Shown here one piece after another: positions 13,992 to 21,084 of a DNA stretch of 21,112 bases. The notes under the pieces were generated by a model. That model ran no database searches. It had not been told where the DNA came from and was given only the letters and a program-made list of their open reading frames with translations. A program made the position numbers and the translations under genes. This DNA comes from JACDAN01 sp035711385 (GTDB lineage: Bacteria; Actinomycetota; Thermoleophilia; Gaiellales; Gaiellaceae). The stretch is from the NCBI GenBank assembly GCA_035711385.1, contig DASTCG010000083.1, positions 1 through 21,112 on the forward strand. Direction: 5' to 3'. Each line of letters starts with the position of its first letter. Within the stretch, counting starts at the first letter, position 1.

Positions 13992-14417
13992 ATGGAGTCA
14001 CCGCCCACCACGCGTCCACGGAGCCTGCCGCTCCGGCCACAGGACGAGGTGGAGTGCCGGCGGTGCGGGGTTCACTGCGACAAGGTGGTCTACCCGGGGG
14101 CGTGTCTCGCTCGATCGTGTCCGTTCCTCTACGCGTTCGAGGAGGTCGGCCGCACGTACGTCGGATGCATGCAACGGATCTTCACGGTGGAGATCGATCT
14201 CGAGCTCTTGCAGAAAGCCGAAGCCCGAGCCCCGGGCTTCGGCGCCGTTCGGGCGAGTCGCAAGCCGCTGCCGATGTGCAGCTCCGAGGTCGAGAGCACC
14301 TATCTCGGCCGGACGGACGACCTCGGCTGCGTCAACCCCGAGTTCCACGAGCTGCCGGTCGGCGAGCCGAGCTTCCGCGTCTTCGCGCAGGTCCGCCCGA
14401 GCGCCGAGCCCGCCTAG
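13992..14417 (+). CDS. Eight-cysteine protein of unknown function
   Basis: I do not recognise this 141-residue soluble protein. It carries eight cysteines at 22, 25, 29, 38, 43, 59, 96 and 113. The first five form a CxxCxxxC-x8-CxxxxC cluster (ECRRCGVHCDKVVYPGACLA, then RSCPF). This spacing suggests bound zinc or an iron-sulfur cluster, but no family assignment follows. The middle, YVGCMQRIFTVEIDLELL, looks like a compact folded core. There is no signal peptide or membrane segment. ATG 13992 is chosen over an upstream TTG-type start at 13905 because a promoter-like CAAAAT ends 6 nt before it. A perfect 11-bp inverted repeat lies inside the gene. It is convergent with the endonuclease IV gene (36 bp between stops). 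Confidence 0.75.
   Translation: MESPPTTRPRSLPLRPQDEVECRRCGVHCDKVVYPGACLARSCPFLYAFEEVGRTYVGCMQRIFTVEIDLELLQKAEARAPGFGAVRASRKPLPMCSSEVESTYLGRTDDLGCVNPEFHELPVGEPSFRVFAQVRPSAEPA
14217..14243 (+). repeat. Perfect 11-bp inverted repeat inside the eight-cysteine gene
   Basis: GCCGAAGCCCG (14217-14227), loop AGCCC, CGGGCTTCGGC (14233-14243). It is a very stable GC-rich stem in the coding region for KAEARAPGFGAV. No U-run follows, so intrinsic termination is not supported. Confidence 0.6.
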
Positions 14418-14453
14418 CCCGGCTCCCCGAAGACGCAAACCGCTGGGACGATC

Positions 14454-15332
14454 TCAGGCCGCGCGCGCGGCCTTACGGCGACCACGTCGCGGGCGCGATC
14501 CGCCGTGCAGCTCGCGCAGCTTCCTGATCTCGTGCTCGTCCGCGCCTTTGCCCTGCTGCCCCTCGGTCTCGACGATCGCCGGCAGGTCCTGGAACCGCGC
14601 GGTGCGGAGGAAGACCGAGAGCCCGTCGCCGATCAGCCCCTCCTTGAGGTTCGCGTGGCGGTCCCGGTTCGAGCCCAGGGGCGTCTGCGAGTCGTTGACG
14701 TGGAGCGCCCGAAGACGGTCGAGGCCGATCAGGCGGTCGAAGTCGTCGAGGAGCCCGTCGAGGACCGCCGGATCCGTGACGTCGTAGCCGGAGGCCCAGA
14801 GGTGGCAGGAGTCGAGGCAGACCCCGAGCCGCCGATGGCCGTCCAGGCGCTCGACGAGCTGCACGAGCTCTTCGAGCGAGCGGCCCATCGTCCCGCCGGT
14901 GCCGGCCGAGTTCTCGATCAGGAGCCACGTCCGGTCCGAGCAGCGCTCGAGAACCAGCTCGATGGCCGGAGCCGCGCGCTCGAGTCCGGCTTCGAAGCCC
15001 GAGCCCAGGTGCGACCCGACATGGAAGACGACACCGTCCGCGCCGATCGCGCACGCCGTGTCCATCGTCGAGCGGAGCGTCGAGACCGACTTCTCGTAGA
15101 GGTCGTCGTCGGGGCTCGCGAGGTTGCAGAGGTAGATCGCGTGGACGATCGACGACTCGATCCCGGCCGCCTTCGCGCGCTCGGGGAACGAGGCCAGGAC
15201 AGCCGGGTCGTGGTCGGGAAAGCGCCAAGCGCGCGGGCTCTGGACGAAGAGCTGGAGCGCATTCGCGCCGATCTCCTGCGCCCGCTCCGGCGCCTTCTTC
15301 ACACCGCCGGAGACATGGCCGCCGAAGAACAC
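14454..15332 (-). CDS. nfo: Endonuclease IV (AP endonuclease, xylose-isomerase-like TIM barrel)
   Basis: Endonuclease IV is a trinuclear-zinc enzyme that cuts DNA 5' to abasic sites in base excision repair. The 292-residue protein has the family order GGHVSGGVKKAPERAQEIGA (about 4-23), LQLFVQSPRAWR, VHAIYLCNLASPD, VFHVGSHLGSG (metal His), LLIENSAGTGGTMG (metal Glu), GVCLDSCHLWASGYD, ALHVNDSQTPLGSNRDRHANL and IVETEGQ. The C-terminal SRPRRGRRKAARAA tail is basic and may help DNA contact. The start is GTG 15332, with TATCGT on the minus strand exactly 6 nt upstream and no SD. It is divergent from gltX with only 17 bp between the two start codons. Confidence 0.96.
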   Translation of the reverse strand: MFFGGHVSGGVKKAPERAQEIGANALQLFVQSPRAWRFPDHDPAVLASFPERAKAAGIESSIVHAIYLCNLASPDDDLYEKSVSTLRSTMDTACAIGADGVVFHVGSHLGSGFEAGLERAAPAIELVLERCSDRTWLLIENSAGTGGTMGRSLEELVQLVERLDGHRRLGVCLDSCHLWASGYDVTDPAVLDGLLDDFDRLIGLDRLRALHVNDSQTPLGSNRDRHANLKEGLIGDGLSVFLRTARFQDLPAIVETEGQQGKGADEHEIRKLRELHGGSRPRRGRRKAARAA

Positions 15333-15337
15333 GCCCC

Positions 15338-15344
15338 TACGATA
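15338..15344. promoter_or_regulatory. Bidirectional -10 heptamer TACGATA between nfo and gltX
   Basis: TACGAT (plus, 15338-15343) ends 6 nt before the gltX GTG at 15350. The complement of 15339-15344 reads TATCGT and ends 6 nt before the nfo GTG at 15332. The 17-bp spacer is thus exactly symmetric: 6 bp, then seven bases shared by two overlapping hexamers, then flank to the other start. Both genes would be leaderless. No -35 match is obvious on either side. Confidence 0.55.
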
Positions 15345-15349
15345 GAGAC

Positions 15350-16618
15350 GTGACTTCCCCGGTCCGCGTCCGCATGGCTCCGAGCCCGACGGGGATGCTC
15401 CACATCGGGAGCGTCCGCACCTTCCTCTTCAACTGGCTCTTCGCCCGTCAGCACGACGGTGAGGTGCTGCTGCGGATCGAGAACACCGACACGAGCCGCG
15501 AGGTCGCGGAGGCGACCGAGCAGATCCAGCGCTCGCTCGGCTGGCTCGGCATCGACTGGGACGGGGCCGTCCGCTTCCAGCTCGACCGGATGGAGGATGC
15601 GCAACGGCTTGCGCGGCAGCTCGTCGAGGAGGGGAAGGCGTACGAGGACGAGGGTGCGATCCGCTTCCGCATGCCCGACGAGGGGACGACCGGCTGGGTC
15701 GACGTGATCCGCGGAGCCGTCGAGGTGCCGAACGAGAGCATCGAGGACGTCGTGATCGTCAGGGCCGACGGTCGGCCGACCTACAACTTCGCGAACCCCG
15801 TCGACGACATGCTGGACGGGATCACGCACGTGATCCGCGGCCAGGATCACATCTCGAACACGCCCAAGCAGCTGCAGATCCTTCGCGCGCTCGGCGCCGA
15901 GCCACCTGTCTACGCGCACGCCCCCGACGTCCTCGGCACGGACGGCAAGAAGCTCTCGAAGCGACACGGCGCCCAGTCCGTCGAGGACTTCCGCCGCCAG
16001 GGGTACATCCCGGAGGCGCTGATCAACTTCCTCGCCCGGCTCGGCTGGGCCTACGACGACCAGAAGGAGGTCTTCACCCGCGACGAGCTGCTCGAGCTCT
16101 TTCGGCTCGACCGGGTGACGCCGAGCCCGGCCGTCTTCGACTACCAGAAGCTCGCCTGGCTCAACGGCGTGCACCTCCGGAACCTCCCGCCCGAGGAGTA
16201 CGCCGACCGCGTCGTCCGCTACCTCCGCGAGACGGGCATCGACTGGGACGAGGAGCTCGTGCGGCGGGCGGCTCCGCTCGTCCAGGAGAAGATCGAGACG
16301 CTCGACCAGTTCTCCGGGTATACGCGCTTCTTCTTCGAGGAGGTCGAGCCGGGGGCGCCTCCTGACGGCGCCGGAACGGTGCTGGAGGAGGCCGAGGAGA
16401 CCCTCGCCGGGGTCGCACCCTTCGAGGCCGGCTCGATCGAGCAGGCGCTTCGCGCGCTCGCCGAGCGGCTCGGCCTCAAGCCGCGCGACGCGTTTCAGCC
16501 GATCCGGATCGCGGTCACGGGATCGAAGGTCTCGCCCGGGCTCTTCGAGAGCATCGAGCTGCTCGGCCGGGACGAGACGGTCAGGCGCCTCGCGGCTGCC
16601 CGCGGCGCAGCGGCCTAG
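15350..16618 (+). CDS. gltX: Glutamyl-tRNA synthetase, compact form
   Basis: This class I enzyme charges tRNA-Glu (possibly also tRNA-Gln) with glutamate in the cytoplasm. The 422-residue protein has the HIGH-type motif in APSPTGMLHIGS (His18-Gly20), LRIENTDTSR, the catalytic-core stretch GRPTYNFANPVDDMLDGITHVIRGQDHISNTPKQ (no longer than the family's usual) and the KMSKS-type KLSKR (201-205), followed by the helical anticodon-binding region. It is about 50 residues shorter than usual: KAYEDEG (97-102) runs straight into AIRFRMP, so the Cys-containing zinc-binding insertion is absent. The start is GTG 15350 with TACGAT 6 nt upstream and no SD. The core motifs are intact, so it should be active. 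Confidence 0.96.
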   Translation: MTSPVRVRMAPSPTGMLHIGSVRTFLFNWLFARQHDGEVLLRIENTDTSREVAEATEQIQRSLGWLGIDWDGAVRFQLDRMEDAQRLARQLVEEGKAYEDEGAIRFRMPDEGTTGWVDVIRGAVEVPNESIEDVVIVRADGRPTYNFANPVDDMLDGITHVIRGQDHISNTPKQLQILRALGAEPPVYAHAPDVLGTDGKKLSKRHGAQSVEDFRRQGYIPEALINFLARLGWAYDDQKEVFTRDELLELFRLDRVTPSPAVFDYQKLAWLNGVHLRNLPPEEYADRVVRYLRETGIDWDEELVRRAAPLVQEKIETLDQFSGYTRFFFEEVEPGAPPDGAGTVLEEAEETLAGVAPFEAGSIEQALRALAERLGLKPRDAFQPIRIAVTGSKVSPGLFESIELLGRDETVRRLAAARGAAA

Positions 16619-16754
16619 GAGGCCCGAGCGGGTCGAGCGCCCGCTGGAACTCGATCCACGCGCGACGTCTGAAGCTCGCCGTCGGCCGCGGCAGCCCCTC
16701 GATGAGCCGCCTCCGGGCCGCGGGCGACTCGCCAGAACCTGGATCGCGTGCCAT
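16581..16754 (-). CDS. Possible small basic protein, hypothetical
   Basis: A 57-codon frame beginning MARDPGSGESPAARRRLIEG lies on the minus strand in the otherwise empty gap between gltX and the response regulator, and its last 38 nt are antisense to the end of gltX. The central ASFRRRAWIEFQRAL could form an amphipathic helix. A TACGTT box lies 12 nt upstream (complement of 16767-16772), but there is no SD. In DNA this GC-rich such frames arise by chance, so this is a weak candidate. If it is rejected, the 203 bp from 16619 to 16821 hold only the response-regulator promoter. Confidence 0.22.
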   Translation of the reverse strand: MARDPGSGESPAARRRLIEGLPRPTASFRRRAWIEFQRALDPLGPPRPLRRGQPRGA

Positions 16755-16807
16755 TTCAAACGAGTGAACGTACGAGCCGGGATTCAGGGTACGGCCCGAG
16801 CCGCCGA

Positions 16808-16813
16808 TAGACT
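16808..16813 (+). promoter_or_regulatory. -10-like box of the response regulator gene
   Basis: TAGACT fits TANNNT and ends 8 nt before ATG 16822. GGGCGAG stands between box and start but is a poor SD, so a very short leader or none is predicted. Confidence 0.35.
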
Positions 16814-16821
16814 CGGGCGAG

Positions 16822-17187
16822 ATGCCAGGCGAACCGGCGACGGTGCTCGTGGTCGACGACGATCCGTCGCTCAGGCTCCTCTGCCGGGTGAACCTGGAGC
16901 TCGAGGGATACCGCGTCGTCGAGGCCGAGAGCATCGGCAGGGCACAGGAAGCCCTGGAGCGAGGAAGCGTGGACGCCGTCCTCCTCGACGTCCACCTCGG
17001 AAGCGAGGACGGGCTCGCACTTCTGCCGTCGATCGCCGACCGCGGCCCGGCGGTCGCACTGCTGACGGGCAGTCCGGGAGCAGATCTCCCCGACGGGGCG
17101 GCGGTCATCGGCAAGCCCTTCTCGATCGAGGTCCTCAGCCGAACCGTGCGCCGGCTCGTGAGCGGTACGGACGGGCGGTCCGGGTAG
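16822..17187 (+). CDS. Single-domain response regulator (CheY-like receiver)
   Basis: The 121-residue protein is a stand-alone receiver domain. The acidic pocket VVDDDPS (Asp12-14), the phosphorylation site LLDVHLG (Asp56), the switch Thr82 in LLTGS and the conserved Lys98 in GKPF are all present. It should accept a phosphoryl group from a histidine kinase and act by protein-protein contact, since there is no output domain. No kinase gene is in the window, so the partner is encoded elsewhere. It starts at ATG 16822 and ends 13 nt before the M3-like peptidase gene, which may share its transcript. Whether it regulates those peptidases cannot be judged from the sequence. Confidence 0.93.
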   Translation: MPGEPATVLVVDDDPSLRLLCRVNLELEGYRVVEAESIGRAQEALERGSVDAVLLDVHLGSEDGLALLPSIADRGPAVALLTGSPGADLPDGAAVIGKPFSIEVLSRTVRRLVSGTDGRSG

Positions 17188-17190
17188 ATT
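17185..17190 (+). promoter_or_regulatory. -10-like box of the M3-like peptidase gene
   Basis: TAGATT fits TANNNT, overlaps the response regulator stop and ends 10 nt before ATG 17201. There is no SD in the short gap. The gene could be transcribed from here or read through from the regulator gene. Confidence 0.3.
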
Positions 17191-17200
17191 CCTCTATCGC

Positions 17201-18709
17201 ATGAGCGTGACCGCCGTCAGAACGCCTGCCGAGTTCGAGGCTGAGCTCCAGCGCTACCTGTACGAGCGCGCCGAGGAGGGCCGGGCGGTGCGCGTCGGCG
17301 AGAAGGAGATCTCCGAGCGCGCGGAGATCGTCGCGCGCTACCGCGAGCTCTTCACGCGCGAGCAGCTCGAGGCCCTGCAGGAGGCGGAATCCGGCGCGAG
17401 CCCGGAGGAGCGCGAGCGCCTCTACCGGCTGCGGAAGACCTGCGAGTCCGGCCTCGTCGAGGTCGAGCTCAGCGCCAGGGAGGACGAGCTCGAGAACGCG
17501 ATCCTGGCTGCCCGGGTGACGTTTCGCGGAGAGGAGCTGCCGTTGCGCTCGGCGCAGGCGCAGCTCGCCGTCCTGACCGAGTTCGCCGACCGCGAGGAGC
17601 TCGGCGGGCTTCACGGCGACGCCTCCGCAGGGTTCAACGACCAGCGCATGGAGATGCTGCGTGCCCGCGAGGAGCTGGACGCCGAGCTCTCGGGCGAGCC
17701 GGACGCGGTGGCGAGGAACGAGGAGGAGAAGGGGATCTCACTCCACGAGCTGTCGCAGGTGCTGACGGACGCGAGTCGCGCCGCGGACGAGGTCTACGGC
17801 CGGCTGTCCGCCAAGTGGTTCGACACGCTGCTCGGTGACGACCGGCCCGAGGTGCCGGCCTCGTACCACGTCGCCTGGCTCCGTCGGCTCTCGCCGCTCG
17901 AGGCCACGTACACGAAGGAACGCGCGACGGAGGTCTGCCTGCAGACGCTCCGCCGCCTCGGCTTCGACATGGATCAGGAGCCGAACATCCGCATGGATCT
18001 CGATGACCGTCCGCAGAAGTCCCCGCGTGCATGCGTGATCGCCGCCGACCCGCCACGGGTCGTCCACCTCATCACCCGGGCGCAGGGCGGGCTCCACGAC
18101 TACCAGGCGTTCCTCCACGAGGCCGGCCACGCGCTCCACTACGGGAACTGCGACGCGAGCCTCCCGTACACCTTCCGCAACCTTTCCCGCGACCACGCCC
18201 TGACGGAGATCTACTCGTACATCTTCGAGGCCATCTCCCGCGAGCCTGGCTGGCACGTCGAGCACTTCGGGCTCTCGGAGGAGCAGGCGAAGGAGAACGC
18301 CGAGGCGACGGTCTTCCTGGAGGCGCTCCTCTACCGCCGCTACACGGCCAAGCTCCAGTTCGAGCTCGAGTTCTGGGCCAGCTTCAACGGCGGCGGCGCC
18401 GGGCCCGACCGGTACCACGAGCTCCTGACCGCCGCGAGCGGCATCTCCTACCGGCCGGACGCCTATCTCGCGGACATGGATGCCGGGTTCTACTCCGCGG
18501 ACTATCTCCGGGCGTGGATCCGCTCGGCCCAGCTGCGGCAGTGGCTGACGAACGAGGTGGGCGAGGACTGGTGGCGCAACCGGGCGACGGGCGACCACCT
18601 GCGCTCACTCTTCGAGGAGGGCACGAGGCCCTCGAGCGAAGAGATCGCCGGCCGCCTCGGCTTCGACCCGCACGACACGAAGCCGCTCCTCCACGAGTTG
18701 GGTGCCTAG
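17201..18709 (+). CDS. M3-like zinc metallopeptidase (thimet oligopeptidase type)
   Basis: The 502-residue protein is mostly helical and contains the gluzincin site FLHEAGHALH with zinc ligands His306 and His310 and catalytic Glu307; Glu336 in ALTEIYSY, 30 residues after His306, is at the spacing expected for the third ligand. Family M3 enzymes cleave short peptides in a closed channel. The N-terminal 300 residues are a charged helical region, with ATYTKERATEVCLQTLRRLG leading into the catalytic part. There is no signal peptide, so it is probably a cytoplasmic oligopeptidase. Similarity to well-known M3 members such as PepF is limited, and an M2- or M32-like relationship is possible. Its stop overlaps the GTG of the next peptidase gene. 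Confidence 0.82.
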   Translation: MSVTAVRTPAEFEAELQRYLYERAEEGRAVRVGEKEISERAEIVARYRELFTREQLEALQEAESGASPEERERLYRLRKTCESGLVEVELSAREDELENAILAARVTFRGEELPLRSAQAQLAVLTEFADREELGGLHGDASAGFNDQRMEMLRAREELDAELSGEPDAVARNEEEKGISLHELSQVLTDASRAADEVYGRLSAKWFDTLLGDDRPEVPASYHVAWLRRLSPLEATYTKERATEVCLQTLRRLGFDMDQEPNIRMDLDDRPQKSPRACVIAADPPRVVHLITRAQGGLHDYQAFLHEAGHALHYGNCDASLPYTFRNLSRDHALTEIYSYIFEAISREPGWHVEHFGLSEEQAKENAEATVFLEALLYRRYTAKLQFELEFWASFNGGGAGPDRYHELLTAASGISYRPDAYLADMDAGFYSADYLRAWIRSAQLRQWLTNEVGEDWWRNRATGDHLRSLFEEGTRPSSEEIAGRLGFDPHDTKPLLHELGA

Positions 18710-20378
18710 GCCCGCGTTCGACCGGTTCTACCGGTACGACGAGCTCACCGAGATCCTCCAGGGCTGGGCCGACGAGCGGCCCGAAGTGTTCGCGCTCGAG
18801 TCGATCGGCCAGAGCTACGAGGGTCGGGAGATCTGGCTCTGCACGGTCACCAACACGGAGACCGGGCCTGCGCTCGAGAAGCCCGGATTCCTGATCGAGG
18901 CGAACATCCACTCGCTCGAGGTCACCGGCACGACCGCGGCGCTCCACCTGCTCGACAGGCTCGTCAACGGTTCGGACGAGCGAGTGCGCAGGCTGCTCGA
19001 CACGCGGACCCTCTACGTGGTCCCGCGGCTCAACCCCGACGGGCCGGAACTCGCACTCGCCGACCGCCCGCGCTTCATCCGCTCGAGCACCCGCCCGTGG
19101 CCCCTCGACGAGCACGTTGACGGTCTCCACGAGGAGGACCTGGACGGCGACGGTCGGATCCTGATGATGCGCTTCCGCGACCCGAACGGCTCCTGGAAGC
19201 CGCATCCCGAGGAGCCCCGGCTGCTCGTCCGCCGCGAGCCGGACGATGCCGCGGGCGACTTCTACCGCGTGCTCTGGGAGGGCCGGATCCGCAATTACGA
19301 CGGCGTCACGATCAAGGTCGCGCCGCCGCTGGAGGGCCTCGACCTGAACCGCAACTTCCCGATGGAGTGGGCCGTCGAGGCCGAGCAGTACGGCGCCGGG
19401 CCGTACCCGACCTCCGAGCCGGAGATCCGCGCGATGGTGCAGGCGATCGTCGACCGGCCGAACATCACCGGCCACATCGCGTACCACACGTTCAGCGGCG
19501 TCCACCTGCGCCCGTACTCGGGCTACTCCGACGAGCACTTCCCGACAGAGGACCTCCGCACCTATGAGCTCCTGGGCGAGAAGGCAACCGAGCTGACCGG
19601 CTATCCGGCGGTCTCGATCTATCACGAGTTCAAGTACGACCCGAAGCAGTCGGTCAAGGGCGGGGCGAACGACTGGTTCTACGACCACCTCGGGATCTAC
19701 TCCTGGACAACCGAGTTCTGGAGCCCGCAGCGAGAGGCGGGGCTCGAGGACGTGAAGTTCATCGAATGGCTGCGCGACCACCCGCCGGAGGACGACGTCA
19801 AGCTGCTCCGCTGGAGTGACGAGCAGCTGGACGGGAGGGGCTACATCGACTGGTACCCGTTCGAGCACGACCAGCTCGGCGACGTCGAGCTCGGTGGCTG
19901 GGATCTCATGTACGCCTGGGGCAACGTGCCTCCGAAGTTCCTCGAGCGTGAGATCGCGCCGCACACGGAGCTCGCGATCTGGCATGCGCTCGTCTCTCCC
20001 CGGCTCGACGTCCGGTCCGCCGAGGTCGAAGGGCTGGGGGAGAGCAAGTGGCTCGTGCGCCTCGTGGTGGAGAACACCGGCTGGCTCCCGACGAGCGTCT
20101 CGCAGCAGGCCGTCGACCGAAAGGCGGTGCGGCCCCTCGAGGCGGAGATCACGCTTCCCGAGGACGGGAGGGTGGTCGGCGGGGAGAAGAAGGTCGAGCT
20201 CGGGCAGCTCGACGGCCGGGTCGATCGCCGCTCGCTTCTCTGGTGGGGGTCGAACGACGCGACGAGCGATCGCGCGAAGGCGGAGTGGGTGGTGGAGGCG
20301 CCGGCCGGCTCCGAGGTGCAGGTCGAGGCGCGCCACCAGCGCGCCGGGACGGTGCGGCGGGTGCTGGCGCTGGAGTAG
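18702..20378 (+). CDS. M14-family zinc carboxypeptidase
   Basis: The 558-residue protein has an M14 catalytic domain (about 8-345). ANIHSLEVTG supplies the HxxE zinc pair (His70, Glu73), LDLNRNFP the substrate-binding Asn-Arg, IAYHTFSG the third zinc His, and SWTTEFWSP the expected catalytic Glu. The region after about 430 is rich in beta strands (SAEVEGLGESKWLVRLVVEN) and is probably a C-terminal beta-sandwich. No signal peptide or propeptide is present, unlike secreted M14 enzymes, which suggests intracellular action. The start is GTG 18702, 8 bases inside the end of the M3-like gene, so translation is likely coupled and the two peptidases probably act on the same peptide pool. Confidence 0.9.
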   Translation: MPRPAFDRFYRYDELTEILQGWADERPEVFALESIGQSYEGREIWLCTVTNTETGPALEKPGFLIEANIHSLEVTGTTAALHLLDRLVNGSDERVRRLLDTRTLYVVPRLNPDGPELALADRPRFIRSSTRPWPLDEHVDGLHEEDLDGDGRILMMRFRDPNGSWKPHPEEPRLLVRREPDDAAGDFYRVLWEGRIRNYDGVTIKVAPPLEGLDLNRNFPMEWAVEAEQYGAGPYPTSEPEIRAMVQAIVDRPNITGHIAYHTFSGVHLRPYSGYSDEHFPTEDLRTYELLGEKATELTGYPAVSIYHEFKYDPKQSVKGGANDWFYDHLGIYSWTTEFWSPQREAGLEDVKFIEWLRDHPPEDDVKLLRWSDEQLDGRGYIDWYPFEHDQLGDVELGGWDLMYAWGNVPPKFLEREIAPHTELAIWHALVSPRLDVRSAEVEGLGESKWLVRLVVENTGWLPTSVSQQAVDRKAVRPLEAEITLPEDGRVVGGEKKVELGQLDGRVDRRSLLWWGSNDATSDRAKAEWVVEAPAGSEVQVEARHQRAGTVRRVLALE

Positions 20379-20392
20379 CGCTCCCTAGCGCT
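20377..20392. terminator. Hairpin between two convergent stop codons
   Basis: AGCGCT (20377-20382), loop CCCT, AGCGCT (20387-20392). Each arm is itself a palindrome, so the stem forms on both strands. The TAG of the M14 gene (20376-20378) and the complement of the propeller stop (20385-20387) both touch it. There is no U-tract and the stem is only 6 bp, so bidirectional termination is a guess. Confidence 0.25.
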
Positions 20393-21084
20393 GCCTGACA
20401 CCGGTGCCGTTTCGGCGCATAACGAAGAGCTCCTGATTCGCCCCGTCGGGCATCCAGGTGAACGCGATCAAACCGGCCGTCCCCCGAGACGCTCGGATCT
20501 CCGCCGGTCGCGCGCAGGCGCCGTAAGCCGGTGCCGTCGGCGCGCACGCTGAAGATGCCCCGCCCTCGCGCGGACTTCGCGCCGCGGGAGAAGACGATCA
20601 GCCCATCCGGAGTCCATGCGGGTGACGTCTCGGTCAGTGGATATCCCGGAGCAGCCGGCGCTCGCCGGAGCCGTCCGGCCGCAGACGCACGAGCTCCCAG
20701 TACCCGAGCTGGCACGAGGCCAGGATCCTGCGCCCGTTCGGCGACCACGCCGGGTGTCTCGCAGTCCTCGTTCTGATCGGCGAGCCGCCGTTGGCGGCTG
20801 CCGTCCGCCCGCATCGAGTAGATCTGGAACAGCCCGGTGCGAGCGCTTGCGAAGGCGATCCGGCGCCCGTCCGGCGACCAGGTCGGCTGGCGGTCCGAGA
20901 GGTGATTGTTCGTCACTGTGCGGAGGTGTCTCCCGTCGTCCGAGGAGATGAAGATCCCATGGCGGCTCATTGCCTCTGAGCAGCCGCACGTAGAGCAGCC
21001 GGCCGCCGTTCGGGGCCGGCGCTGCCGCGGCAACCGATGTGGTGGTGCGGCGAGGAGACACGCCAGGACGATGCGGCCGTGCAT
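20385..21084 (-). pseudogene. TolB/PD40-type beta-propeller protein broken by frameshifts
   Basis: Conserved propeller repeats are spread over all three minus-strand frames. From ATG 21084, MHGRIVLACLLA looks like a signal peptide. The frame then changes: VAAAAPAPNGGRLLYVRLL is in a second frame near 21015-20955. The first frame resumes with IFISSDDGRHL and PTWSPDGRRIAFASARTG to about 20752. A third frame carries AWSPNGRRILASCQLGYW to about 20640. The first returns with PAWTPDGLIVFSRG to about 20473, and the third ends with LIAFTWMPDGANQELF and stop at 20385. At least five single-base shifts are needed. Intact relatives are exported or periplasmic six-bladed propellers. Either the gene is decaying or the sequence at this window end has indel errors. 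Confidence 0.7.

Noticed and set aside
15299..16759. 486-codon minus-strand open frame opposite gltX
   Set aside because: It is antisense to gltX over nearly its full length, with no motif and no promoter-like box at its start.
18384..20336. 650-codon minus-strand open frame opposite the M14 carboxypeptidase gene
   Set aside because: It is the antisense shadow of a gene with intact zinc and catalytic motifs, has biased Arg/Leu/Val composition and no domain signature.
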